64,000 nucleotides of DNA from CAVTWY01 sp963738615 (GTDB lineage Bacteria > Pseudomonadota > Gammaproteobacteria > Burkholderiales > Burkholderiaceae_C): the NCBI GenBank assembly GCA_963738615.1, contig CAVTXI010000012.1:434001-498000 (forward strand), written 5' to 3'. Under the pieces are notes generated by a model. It was not told the DNA's origin and did no database searches. It was given only the letters and a program-made list of their open reading frames with translations. Position numbers and translations under genes: made by a program. Of this stretch, positions 1-9,884 are shown in pieces. Each line of letters begins with the position of its first letter. Positions within the stretch are counted from its first letter, which is position 1.

Positions 1-60
1 TGCGGCGGCTGAGGAATGCGGACCGCGACACCGTTGGACGAACGCGCGGGCGGGCGCCCG

Positions 61-1358
61 TCACCACGCCAGATCGACGCCTGCGCCGGGCGTGATCACG
101 TCTTGACGCACGGGGCGGCGGTCGGTCACCACGGATTGCGGCACCACGACGACCGCGCCACGCACGTGGCGATTCGCATAGTCGTGATGACGATGGTTGT
201 GATAGCCGTGCATGTGGCGCCACGGGTTCACGTTGATGTGCGCCAGATGCACGTGGCCGACGGCATACCAAGGCGCGAAGACCTCGAAGGGGCTCAGCGC
301 GACCCAGCCTACATGCGGTTGATGCGGGTGCCCACCGCCGACACTCACGCTGACGTTCGCGCCACCGAACCACGCCACCAGCGCCGGTGCGTAGACCGGG
401 CGCGCGGTGTAGCCACCCGGCGTCCAGACCCAGCGGCCGCGCCAGTTCACCCAACGGCCGTAGTGGAACGGTGCGAAGCCCCAAGGTGCGTCGTCGACCC
501 ACGTCCAGCCCCAGGGGTTCACGTAGGACCAGCGGCCGTAGCGGTACGGCGCCCAGTCGGCGGCGACGTCGCGCGGGTACCAGACCGCGCCGTACTGCGG
601 GTGCGTATCCCAGGCACCATGGTGGTCCAGGTCATAAGCCCCGGTCATTTCGGGCGACACGTGGCGCTGCGCCAGGCGGCCGTAGCGGCGTTCGCTGGCG
701 ACGACCCAGTCGGTGAAGGCATCGCGGTCCATCGTGGCCGACGCGTAGTGCGTGCGACCACGTTCGGACCAGAAGTCGACGCGCTGGCCTTCGCGCACCT
801 CGAGTTGGCTGTCGGCGCTTTCGAAGCGCAGCGATCCGTCCCACACGGTCACGATGCTGGTGCCGTCGCGACGGTCAACGCGGTAGTGGCCGCGCCCGCT
901 TGGCATGAAGCGGCCTTCGGCGGTGACCAGCTCGAACTCACGCGCCGAGTCCTGCATCGGCAGTTGCAACGCCGCGCTGCCGCCGTGCAGTTGCAGGCGC
1001 ACGCTGTTGTCGTCGAGCTGCAGCACCTCGACTTCGGTGTCGCCGTCCAGGCGCAGCGTGGCCGAGCCGATCTGGATCACCGCGCGCGAGCCCGGCGACA
1101 CCGACACGCGATCACGGTCGGTCACGGGCGCGTTGCGTTGCGCGGGCACCCACTCGCCGCGCTGGTCGTCGGCCGTCCAGACCGTGCCTTCGGTTTCGGC
1201 GATACGGCCGACCCGACCCGGCGGTTCGGCCAGCGCGGTGCCGGCTGCCAGGCGGCGCTGGCGCCGACAACGAAGGCGGCAAAGCGAACGCCCAGGCGGC
1301 GGACGGCGCGCAGGAGGGCGATGGATAGGGAGAGGGAAATCGGCGCGGACGTCAACAT
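61..1358 (-). CDS. FecR/DUF6600 family exported protein (one frameshift)
   Basis: Probable exported envelope protein of unknown function. The central part (from about 1230 down to 780) has a FecR-like beta-rich region that starts near AETEGTVW. The C-terminal half is rich in Trp/Tyr-Gly motifs (YGAVWYP, RYGRWSYVNPWGWTW, PFHYGRWV) typical of DUF6600. The start at 1358 gives a signal peptide (MLTSAPISLSLSIALL...), but it lies in another frame than the body. Adding one base to a C-rich run near 1250 joins them as a normal signal peptide ending in GTALA before EPPGR. The stop at 61-63 may also be early, since family members often have a longer Arg/Pro-rich tail. Function is not inferred beyond envelope location. 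Confidence 0.7.
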
Positions 1359-1459
1359 GTCGATCCTCGGACCGCCATCTTTTGGCGGTATGGGCCGGTA
1401 ACGCAAGGCTTGGAACGCGCGCTGACGCCAGCAACACTGCTTTACAGGGCGGTGTGACT

Positions 1460-1999
1460 TCAGTCGTCACCCTCTGCGGGGTCAAGGTCGGGGAACAACA
1501 CGCTGGTGAAGCCCAGCTTCGTCAGGTCGCGCATGCGCGTGGGGTACAGGCGCCCGATCAGGTGGTCGCATTCGTGCTGCACCACGCGCGCGTGAAATCC
1601 GTCCGCTTCGCGGTCGATCACACGACCCTTTTCGTCGAAGCCCCGGTAGCGGATGCGCGTGAAGCGCGGCACGACGCCACGCAAGCCAGGCACCGACAGG
1701 CAGCCCTCCCAGCCTTCCTCTTCATCGTTCGACAACGGTGTGATGGTTGGATTGACAAGCACCGTGCGCGGCACCGGCGGCGCGTCGGGGTAACGGTCGT
1801 TGTGGTCGAAACCGAAGATCACCAGTTGCAGGTTTTCGGCGATCTGCGGCGCCGCAAGCCCAGCGCCGTTGGCTGCGACCATGGTGTCGAACATGTCGGC
1901 GACCAGGTCGCGCAGTTCACGTGTGTCGAAGCGCGTGACCGGTTCGGCGATGCGCAGCAGGCGTGCGTCGCCCATCTTCAGGATCTCGCGCACGGTCAT
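1460..1999 (-). CDS. def: peptide deformylase
   Basis: Removes the formyl group from the N-terminal methionine of nascent proteins; a cytosolic metalloenzyme. It has 179 residues, the usual size. All three family motifs are present: GAGLAAPQI near residue 45, EGCLS in the middle (metal-binding Cys) and the metal-binding QHECDH in the C-terminal third. The start ATG at 1997-1999 overlaps the ligA stop as ATGA, so translation is probably coupled. def is more often paired with fmt; here it follows ligA. Confidence 0.95.
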   Translation of the reverse strand: MTVREILKMGDARLLRIAEPVTRFDTRELRDLVADMFDTMVAANGAGLAAPQIAENLQLVIFGFDHNDRYPDAPPVPRTVLVNPTITPLSNDEEEGWEGCLSVPGLRGVVPRFTRIRYRGFDEKGRVIDREADGFHARVVQHECDHLIGRLYPTRMRDLTKLGFTSVLFPDLDPAEGDD

Positions 2000-4066
2000 G
2001 ACGTTGGCCCTTCGAGCATCGCCTTCAACCCTTCTTCGTCGATCACGGCCACGCCGAGTTCCTTCGCCTTGTCGAGCTTGCTGCCGGCTTCGGCACCGGC
2101 AACGACGAAGTGCGTTTTCTTCGACACCGACCCCGACACCTTGCCACCCGCGGCTTCGATCATCGCCTTGGCGTCGTCGCGCGACAGCGTCGGCATCGTG
2201 CCGGTCAGCACGAAAGTCTTGCCTGCCAGCACACCGCTCTCGCCCGTTGCGGGTACGGTGGGCTGACCTTCGCCTTCGGTCCAGTGCACGCCCGCAGCGC
2301 GGAACTGCTCGACCAGTTCCCGATGGAGCGCCTGGTCGAAGAAGTCGCGCACGCTCGCTGCGACGGTGGGGCCCACGTCCTTGACCTCGAGAAGCTGCTC
2401 GGGCGTGGCCTCGATGATGGTGTCGAGCTTGCCGAAGTGTTTCGCCAAATCCTTCGCGGTCGTCTCGCCAACGTGGCGAACGCCAAGTGAAAAGAGGAAT
2501 CGCGCCAGCGTCGTCGCGCGACTGTTCGCAATGGCAGCGACCACGTTCGCCGCGCTGCGCTCGCCCATGCGGTCCAGCGCGGCCAGGTTCGCCACGCCAA
2601 GCTTGTACAGGTCGGGCAGCGCCTTCACGATGTCGCCGTCCACGAGCTGATCGACGATCTTGCCCCCCAGGCCCTCGATGTCCATCGCGCGTCGCCCCGC
2701 GAAATGCAGCAGTGCCTCCTTGCGCTGCGCCGGGCAGGTGATGCCGCCGGTGCAACGCCAATCGACGCCGCCTTCTTCGCGCGCGATCGGGCTGCCGCAC
2801 GCAGGGCACGTGCCGCCCAGACGCCTGTAGAGGTCAAACGGCTCACCGACCGTGGCCGGCCTGCGCTCGAGCACCACGCCGACCACTTCGGGGATCACGT
2901 CGCCCGCGCGGCGCACGATCACGGTGTCACCGATGCGCACGTCTTTGCGCCGCGTTTCGTCTTCGTTATGCAGCGTCGCGTTCATCACCGTGGTGCCGCC
3001 CACGAACACCGGCTCGAGCTTCGCCACCGGTGTGAGCTTGCCGGTGCGGCCGACCTGCACGTCGATGTCGCGCACCACCGTCGTCTGTTCCTGCGCGGGG
3101 TACTTGTGGGCGACGGCCCAGCGTGGTTCACGCGTCTTGAAACCCAGCCTGGCCTGCAACGCCCGGTCGTTGACCTTGTAGACCACGCCGTCGATATCGA
3201 ACGGCAGCGTGTCGCGCCGCTCGCCGATGCGGCGGTGAAAGTCAACGAGTCCATCGGCACCCTTCACCACGGCGCGGTCGGCGTTCACCGGCAGGCCCAT
3301 CGCGGCAAAAGCGTCGAGCAACGCCGAATGCGTCGGCGGCACCGTCCAGCCCTGGATATCGCCCAGGCCATAAGCGAAGAAGCGCATCGGCCGCGCGCGC
3401 GCCATCGCGGGATCGAGCTGCCGCACCGCGCCCGCCGCGGTGTTGCGCGGGTTGACGAAGGTTTTGTCGCCCGCCGCTCGTTGGCGTTCGTTCAACGCCT
3501 CGAAAGCGTCGCGGCGCATGTAGACCTCGCCACGAACCTCGAGCACGGGCGCGTCGACGTCTTTCAGTCGCAATGGAATCGCGTCGATCGTGCGGATGTT
3601 GTGCGTCACGTCTTCGCCCACTTCGCCGTCGCCGCGCGTGGCGCCCTGCACCAGCAGGCCGCGCTCGTACCGCAGGCTGATCGCCAGGCCGTCGAACTTC
3701 AGCTCGGCGGCGTATTCGACGGCGCAAGTCGGTGTCGTCCAGCTCGAGCAGGTTGCGCACCCGTGCGTCGAACTTGGCCGCGCCTTCGGGCGAGTTGTCG
3801 GTCTCGGTCTCGATCGACAACATCGGCACCGTGTGACGCACGGACGCCAGGCTGTCGAGCGCCGCGCCGCCCACGCGTTGTGTCGGCGAGTCGGGCGTGC
3901 GCAGTTCGGGGTGTCGGGCCTCGAGCGCCTGAAGTTCGCGGAACAGCGCGTCGTAGTCGGCGTCGGGAATCGACGGCGCGTCGAGCACGTAGTAGTGATA
4001 CGCGTGCAGCACGAGGGTGTCGCGCAATTCGCGTGCTCGGCGTGAATCGTTATCGGGTATCGGCAC
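1996..4066 (-). CDS. ligA: NAD-dependent DNA ligase LigA (one frameshift)
   Basis: Seals nicks during replication and repair using NAD+. Domains in order: Ia and adenylation domain with the catalytic lysine in ELKFDGLAI, OB fold, four-Cys zinc finger (CPACGSP then C...CPAQ), helix-hairpin-helix region and C-terminal BRCT. The N-terminal 115 or so residues (LRDTLVLHAYHYYVLDAP...) are in a different frame from the rest. One extra C near 3720 accounts for this, and the span is 3n+1. The likely start is GTG at 4064-4066, giving about 690 residues, normal for the family; an ATG at 4132 is the alternative. The stop overlaps def. Confidence 0.93.
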
Positions 4067-4158
4067 GCATGCCAGTGTAGGCGGCCACCCCGTGACATCT
4101 GGCCGTGTTGCAGGCCGCGCTTCGTAGGCCAATGAAGACCTTCACACGCGCCGACGAC

Positions 4159-7050
4159 ATGACACGCCGCCATCTTCGATTTGTTCCCAGCACGGTGCCG
4201 ATCGCGCTGTGCGCCCTGTTGGGTCTTGCCGCGACGACAGGCGCAGCGCAGTCGGTGCCGCGCAAGGCAGCGGCGAAAGCCGCGACGGCGCCGTCGGTCG
4301 CTCCGGTTTCGAACGCATCGACGACCAGCGCGCCGTACCGCGTCGCCCCGCGGCCCGACTGGGTCGTCGACCCCGAAGGTCTTGCGACACCCGACACCGT
4401 GACGGCCGTCAAAGGCTCGCCGCGCCGTGAATTGCTGCTCGACTTCCAATCCAACCACGCGCTGCCGAAAGCGCAGTACCACGTGCGCGTTCGCGTGGCC
4501 GCGACCGACCCGGCTGCGCTGGCGTCGGTTTCGCAACCGCAGATTCAATTCAACCCCGCTTACCAGACCCTGGCCGTGCACGAAGCCGCGGTCTGGCGCC
4601 AAGGCCGCAAGAGCGACCGCCTGAAAGGTGCGCGCATCGAGGTCATGCGCCGCGAAGCCAACCTCGACAAGGCCATGATCGACGGCACGCAGACGCTGAT
4701 GGCGGTGCTGAGTGACGTGCAGGTCGGCGACGTGGTCGAGGTGGCCTACACCGTCGAGGGCGACAACCCGATCTTCGAAGGCCACATCGGCCACGTGTTC
4801 GACCTCGCGTCGCAAGACACGGTCGACCACCTGCACCTTCGCCTGGCGGCACCGCTCGAGCGCAAGCTGGTGCTGCGCCCACTGGCGACCACGGTCGAGG
4901 CCGAACGCTTCGAGCAGGGCGCCAACCAGATCGTGCGCGTGGTGCGCCGCAACGTGCCCGCCGTCGTGGCCGAGTCCAACACGCCGCCGTGGTTCAAGGT
5001 TTACCCGTCGATCCAGATCAGCGACTACCGCGACTGGGCCGAGGTCGACGCGTGGGCCGGCCGCTTGTTCACGCCGGCCAAGGTCGCCGGCCCGCTGGTG
5101 CAAAAGAAGATCGCCGACCTGAAAGCGAGCGGGCTCGAGGGTGAGGCGCTTGTCAGCGAAGCGCTGCGCTTCGTGCAAGACGAAATCCGCTACTTCAGCG
5201 CGAGCCTGGGCGTGAGTTCGCATCGCCCCAAGCCCGCCGAGCAGACCCTGGCCGAGCGCCTGGGTGACTGCAAAGACAAGACGATCCTGCTGGTCACGAT
5301 GCTCGAGGCGCTGGGCATCGACGCCAAGCCTGCGCTGGTGTCGATGTACCGCAACCGCGGCATCGGCGCCTATGCGGCAGGGCACGAACAGTTCGACCAC
5401 GTCATCACGCGCGCGGTGGTCGGCGGCACCACCTATTGGCTCGACGCCACCGTCAACGGCCAGGGGCTCGAGCTCGCAACGCGCGGGCAATACCCCTACG
5501 GCATGGCGCTGGTCATCGGCGGCGCGGGCGAACTGGACACGGTGGCGCAACCGACCGCGCACGCCGCGCGCATCGACTACACGCAGCGCTGGGACTTCAC
5601 GCGCCTGGACGCGCCGGCCACGATGCAGGCCACGATGACCGTCACGGGCCTGTCGGCCGAACGCTGGCGCGCCACCGCCGCTGCCAACACGCCACAACAG
5701 ATCGCCGACTCGCTCGCCGCAGGTCACGCGCGCGCACGCCCCGGGCTGAAGATGGTGGGTGAACCAACGATCGAGGACGACCGCAAGCGCAACGTGTTCA
5801 AGGTCGGCGTGAACTTCGAGTACCCGGCCGAGACCGCCTACCGCATCGGTGGGCTGGATGTCGACTTCACCGCTGTCGAGATGGGCGAGTTCGTCGGCAG
5901 CCCGAACGAAACCACGCGCCGCATGCCGTGGCTGCTCGACATGCCCCGGCGCATGACGAGCACGATCGAGGTGATCGCACCTCACCCCTTCAGCGGCCAG
6001 GCGCCCGCGCCGGTCGACGTGCAGGACAAGCACTTCGCCTTCAACGTCAAGGCGCACGCCAGCGGGTCGCGCTACACCTACACGCGCAAGCTCGAACGGC
6101 GCGGCGACGAGGTGTTGCCGGCGAACCTCGCGGGCTATCGCGAAAACGTTCAGCGTGCACGCGGCCTGCTGGGGCACGGCCAACGCGTGCTGCTGGTCGA
6201 CTCGAAGCGCCTGGCGCCCATCGTTGCGAGCGTCGACCGCAAGCTCGCGGCCGACGGCATCACCGAAGACGACGAACTGGGCAAGACGTTGTCACGACAC
6301 AGCCTGCGCCGCGCGATCGATGCGTTGGTGCTCGATGGCATCGGCAAAGACACGCCACTGGCCGGGCGCGTGCACGCGTCGCTGGCAGCGTCGTCGATCG
6401 CATTGGGCGCTTTCGCCGACGCGCTGACCCACGCCGACCGCGCGCTGGCATTGCAGGCCACGAGTGACGACACCGAAGAGAACCGCGCGCTGGCACTGAT
6501 CGGTGTGGACCGCATCGACGAAGCCTATGAACGCCTGAAGTCACCGAGCATTGGCGAACGAAAGCCTTTTGCACTGGCCGTGATGGCCGACATCGACATG
6601 CACCGCGGCCGCCACGCGCAGGCAGAAAGCGCGCTGCGCGAACTGGTCGAACGCGCGGAAGGCAACACTCGCTCGCGCGCCCTGCTGAAGCTGTACCTCG
6701 CCGCCGAACATCAAGGCACCGGCCGAGGCAAAGCCGCGATCGCCGCGCACGTCGAGCAAGCCGACCCCGCGCAGTTGCACGGCGCGCTGCTGCACTTCCT
6801 GGACGGGCGCCTCGACCGCGAAGCGCTGCTGGCGCAAGGGCGTGAAGACAAGTCGATGGAGCGGATGAACCTCGCCGAGGCCTACTACTACATCGGCGCG
6901 CGGCTCGCGGCGCAGGGCCAACCGGTCGAAGCGCTGGTGTGGTACGAACGCGCGATGCAGACGAAGGCCGTGCCCGCGCGCGAAGTGATGCTGGCGAAGC
7001 TGGCGCTGGTTCGAGCGGGGCGCACGACGGTGGCGGCGCGCCAGGACTGA
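4159..7050 (+). CDS. DUF3857 / transglutaminase-like exported protein
   Basis: Large (about 963 residues) probable periplasmic protein. The N-terminus from the ATG at 4159 is a signal peptide (hydrophobic stretch ending LGLAATTGAAQ); an ATG at 4132 is the alternative start. A DUF3857 domain fills roughly residues 70-250. A transglutaminase-like domain follows, with the papain-like triad visible as LGDCKDKT (Cys), EQFDHV (His) and YWLDAT (Asp). A DUF3858-like region comes next and the C-terminal 250 residues look like helical TPR repeats. Substrate and role are unknown. It is divergent from ligA and convergent with the monooxygenase gene. Confidence 0.88.
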   Translation: MTRRHLRFVPSTVPIALCALLGLAATTGAAQSVPRKAAAKAATAPSVAPVSNASTTSAPYRVAPRPDWVVDPEGLATPDTVTAVKGSPRRELLLDFQSNHALPKAQYHVRVRVAATDPAALASVSQPQIQFNPAYQTLAVHEAAVWRQGRKSDRLKGARIEVMRREANLDKAMIDGTQTLMAVLSDVQVGDVVEVAYTVEGDNPIFEGHIGHVFDLASQDTVDHLHLRLAAPLERKLVLRPLATTVEAERFEQGANQIVRVVRRNVPAVVAESNTPPWFKVYPSIQISDYRDWAEVDAWAGRLFTPAKVAGPLVQKKIADLKASGLEGEALVSEALRFVQDEIRYFSASLGVSSHRPKPAEQTLAERLGDCKDKTILLVTMLEALGIDAKPALVSMYRNRGIGAYAAGHEQFDHVITRAVVGGTTYWLDATVNGQGLELATRGQYPYGMALVIGGAGELDTVAQPTAHAARIDYTQRWDFTRLDAPATMQATMTVTGLSAERWRATAAANTPQQIADSLAAGHARARPGLKMVGEPTIEDDRKRNVFKVGVNFEYPAETAYRIGGLDVDFTAVEMGEFVGSPNETTRRMPWLLDMPRRMTSTIEVIAPHPFSGQAPAPVDVQDKHFAFNVKAHASGSRYTYTRKLERRGDEVLPANLAGYRENVQRARGLLGHGQRVLLVDSKRLAPIVASVDRKLAADGITEDDELGKTLSRHSLRRAIDALVLDGIGKDTPLAGRVHASLAASSIALGAFADALTHADRALALQATSDDTEENRALALIGVDRIDEAYERLKSPSIGERKPFALAVMADIDMHRGRHAQAESALRELVERAEGNTRSRALLKLYLAAEHQGTGRGKAAIAAHVEQADPAQLHGALLHFLDGRLDREALLAQGREDKSMERMNLAEAYYYIGARLAAQGQPVEALVWYERAMQTKAVPAREVMLAKLALVRAGRTTVAARQD

Positions 7051-7068
7051 CGCGAGCGCCGCGCCCGC

Positions 7069-8226
7069 CTACGCGGCGCGCCCGCCGCCGAGCTTCGTGC
7101 GGATCTGCCTCGCGACCTTCGGCGCCTCGATCGACATCTGGCGCAATGCCCCCGTGCTCGGAATGTCGTAGCCGACGAAGTACAGGCCCGGGATCGCACT
7201 CTCCTCGCCGCAGCGGTTCGGCCGTCCGCGGCCGTCGGCGATGGCGTCGAAGTCGTCGATCAACTCGTTCAGGCCGGTCGTGAACCCGGTGGCGAACACC
7301 ATCGCATCGAACGCCCGCTTGCTCGCGTCGTCGAAGACGACGATGCCGTTGGGTTCCACCGCGCGCACGCCGGGCGCGACACGGATGCGGCCCTTCTTGA
7401 TCAAGGCGACGGTGCCGACATCGAGCATCGGGATGCGACCCTGTTCGTCGATCATCGCGTTCAGGCCCTGCTTCGGCCGCACGATGCCCCACTTCGACAG
7501 GTCGCCGACGGCAAGGCGCATCGTGGCCGACACCAGCATGTCGCGCAGCCCGCGGGGCAGCGGCGCCATGAGGATGCTCGTCTGCTGCGCCGGCGTGATG
7601 CCGAAGACGTCGCGAGGCACCACGTGCACCGGGCCGCGCACGACCATCGACACGTCGACACCGTGCTCGGCCAGGTCCAACGCGATCTCGGCGCCGGAGT
7701 TGCCGCAGCCGACAACCAGCGTGCGTTTGCCGGCAAAAGGCTCGGGGTTGCGGTAAGCCGACGAATGCATCGCAAGCCCACCGAAGCCTTGCGCACCGGG
7801 CCACGCGGGCACGACTGGGACGCGGTTAGAGCCGGTGGCGACGACCACGGCCTTCGGTGTGTACTCGCCGTCGCTGGTGCGAACCAGGGCGTGATCGCCG
7901 CGGCGCGTGATGCGTTGCACCTCGACCCCCAGCCGCGGCTGCACATCGTGCTCACGCGCGTAGCCCTCGAGGTAGTCGACGACCTGGGCGCGCGATGGAT
8001 ACGACGGCACGCTGTCATCCCATCTCGAGTGAGGCAGCGTCGAGAAGCGCTTGACGGTATGCAGATGCAGCCGGTCGTAGTGCTGCCGCCAGGCCGAGGC
8101 GACGGAGTCGGCCTTGTCGACCACGAGGTGCGCGACGCCTTCGCGGCGCAAACACGCCGACGTGGCCAGGCCTGCGGGGCCAGCGCCGATGACGAGTACC
8201 GGGACGTCTTTCTGGTTCATGAGCAT
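7069..8226 (-). CDS. FAD-dependent monooxygenase of the CzcO/YUCCA type
   Basis: Single-component flavin monooxygenase-like protein of 385 residues, probably NADPH-dependent. The FAD-binding Rossmann motif is at the N-terminus (VIGAGPAG), the NADPH-binding motif in the middle (VVGCGNSGAEIA), and the conserved VFATGF strand near the C-terminus. The start is ATG at 8226 or the second ATG at 8220, which brings the Rossmann strand closer to the N-terminus. The substrate cannot be told from sequence. It is not linked to an obvious pathway here and lies between ligA and zipA, which are neighbours in many relatives. Confidence 0.87.
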   Translation of the reverse strand: MLMNQKDVPVLVIGAGPAGLATSACLRREGVAHLVVDKADSVASAWRQHYDRLHLHTVKRFSTLPHSRWDDSVPSYPSRAQVVDYLEGYAREHDVQPRLGVEVQRITRRGDHALVRTSDGEYTPKAVVVATGSNRVPVVPAWPGAQGFGGLAMHSSAYRNPEPFAGKRTLVVGCGNSGAEIALDLAEHGVDVSMVVRGPVHVVPRDVFGITPAQQTSILMAPLPRGLRDMLVSATMRLAVGDLSKWGIVRPKQGLNAMIDEQGRIPMLDVGTVALIKKGRIRVAPGVRAVEPNGIVVFDDASKRAFDAMVFATGFTTGLNELIDDFDAIADGRGRPNRCGEESAIPGLYFVGYDIPSTGALRQMSIEAPKVARQIRTKLGGGRAA

Positions 8227-8242
8227 CGATGGTGAAGGGCGA

Positions 8243-8696
8243 TCAACGACGCGCGCCCTCGCTGCGCGCTTTGTACATCCGCAGTCCCTGCTCGCCCAGA
8301 TTGCCCAGCAGCAACTGCGCAGCCCAATCTGCGTAGAAGTTGAACTGGGTCGAGACGCGATAACTCACACTCATCGTCATGCGCGTGCCCTCACCTTCGG
8401 GCGCGAGCGTGTACGCGGTGTCGATCAGGTCGAAGGATGTCGCGGATGTCGTGCAGCTCACGCCAGACCGCCGCGGCCGACGCATCGATCAGCACCGAAC
8501 GATCGACGCGGCCGACCGTGTTCGGCGTCGGAAGCGTCGAACCGAACACGCCGTCGAAGCTTGCCGTCGCGGGCGCGAATGCTGCCGCGCCCGCGATCAG
8601 CGCGCCGATCCACAGTGTCTTGACGGGCGACCAGACGACGCGACCCGCGGATGCATCTGCACCCTCGGTATGAACTCGAAAGACCGGGGGCCGCAT
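8243..8696 (-). pseudogene. SRPBCC (START-like) membrane-anchored protein, internally deleted
   Basis: The first part (ATG at 8696) has a hydrophobic N-terminal helix (TLWIGALIAGAAAFA), then the opening strand of an SRPBCC fold (RVDRSVLIDASAAAVWREL). The last part, in another frame, carries the closing strands and long helix (FDLIDTAYTLAPEGEGTRMTM...YRVSTQFNFYADWAAQLLLG). Relatives of this architecture have roughly 85-90 more residues between LHDI and FDLIDT, so the centre of the ligand cavity is missing as well as the frame. The join sits on a short direct repeat (GACATCCGCGACATCC, about 8430-8446). Probably a decayed gene, or an assembly deletion. Confidence 0.6.
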
Positions 8697-8743
8697 GGGC
8701 AGCGATAGCAGCGATTGGCGCGCAACGGGATCGACTGCGACGC

Positions 8744-9814
8744 TCAGCTGAACAACCGCCGCGCCGCTGCGCTGCCCGCCGCGAGGTCGCGGGCGGCCAT
8801 GCGGCGGTACAGACCCGCGAGCGTGTCGCCGATCGACGCGAAGGACTGAAGCGGGATTGGCTCGCCACGGTCGTCGACGAGGTCGGCGTCCATGTCGTGC
8901 GACAACCCGGTCGCGGCGCGATGCCAAGCCGCGAAAGGTTCGCTGGCTTCGGGTGTCTGCGGTACGTCGAGCGTGAGCGTGGCGCTGCGCACCGCCGCCT
9001 GCCTTGGGTCATCGGCCAGCGCAGCGTGCGCGTCGAAGCCCAGCACCAGCAGCGGCGGATCGTTCGGGTCGATCGGGCTGGGCAGCACCAGGCGGCCCGG
9101 CAACGAGCCCGCGACGAAGCCGTGCCGTGTCGCGCACTGCTCGACGAAACCGGTCGACCACGACGTGCCGCGGCTGCGCAGTTCGGCGGTCAACACGGCG
9201 TCGCTGGCCTGGGCGAAGGCGTCGAGGTCACGCGCGCGCGCGACCACGGTCAGCATGTCGGGCGCATCGACCATGCCGCCGACCGGCTCGGCGAAGCCCT
9301 GCACTTTCTGGATGAATTCGGAATATTCGATCTCGTTCAGCGGGCCGTTGCGGTTGGCGACCTGCACACCGGCCTGAAACTCGCTGTAGCGCTCACCGCC
9401 CGTGGGTGTCTCCCACTCGCCGGTGGCTGCGTTCAGGCCTTCGATGTGAAAGGGCTTGCTGCCGGCCCGGCGTGCGGTGGGCATGTGCATCACCGCCTGC
9501 TCGCCACTCACCGGCGCTTCGACCGTGATCGGCACGATCGCATCGATCGACGCGTCGAGCCGCACCGAGCGGCGCAGCAGCGCGGGCATGTGCGCGGCAT
9601 CGACCCGCGGCACGTCGGTACCCGCCGGAAACGTTCCGATGACCGCGGTCTCGGGCTTGGGCAACTCGTCACCCATCGTCGGCTCGCGACGCAGATGCGG
9701 CGCGTCGGGGTCGGGCCGGCGCGGGCTGGCGCGCCGCTGCTGCCACGCGCCGTGCGCGATGATGGCCGCGAGCACGACGCCGCCCAGGATCGCAAGCGCA
9801 ACAGTCAGGGTCAT
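8744..9814 (-). CDS. zipA: cell division protein ZipA
   Basis: Inner-membrane anchor for FtsZ at the division ring. It has 356 residues: an N-terminal transmembrane helix (VALAILGGVVLAAIIAHGAW), a variable charged linker, and a C-terminal ZipA FtsZ-binding domain (roughly residues 190-345). It lies 70 nt downstream of smc on the same strand, the usual betaproteobacterial arrangement. In relatives ligA commonly follows directly; here three unrelated genes intervene. Confidence 0.85.
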   Translation of the reverse strand: MTLTVALAILGGVVLAAIIAHGAWQQRRASPRRPDPDAPHLRREPTMGDELPKPETAVIGTFPAGTDVPRVDAAHMPALLRRSVRLDASIDAIVPITVEAPVSGEQAVMHMPTARRAGSKPFHIEGLNAATGEWETPTGGERYSEFQAGVQVANRNGPLNEIEYSEFIQKVQGFAEPVGGMVDAPDMLTVVARARDLDAFAQASDAVLTAELRSRGTSWSTGFVEQCATRHGFVAGSLPGRLVLPSPIDPNDPPLLVLGFDAHAALADDPRQAAVRSATLTLDVPQTPEASEPFAAWHRAATGLSHDMDADLVDDRGEPIPLQSFASIGDTLAGLYRRMAARDLAAGSAAARRLFS

Positions 9815-9884
9815 CGGACAAACCTTCGCGCTGCGCGCTCCGGTATGAGCGCTTCGGAACGGCCGCCCATCGACACAGGATGGC

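Noticed and set aside
4067..6183. Long minus-strand ORF continuing upstream of ligA
   Set aside because: It is antisense to the DUF3857/transglutaminase gene, has no family-like sequence beyond the ligase part, and the true ligase N-terminus is in another frame.
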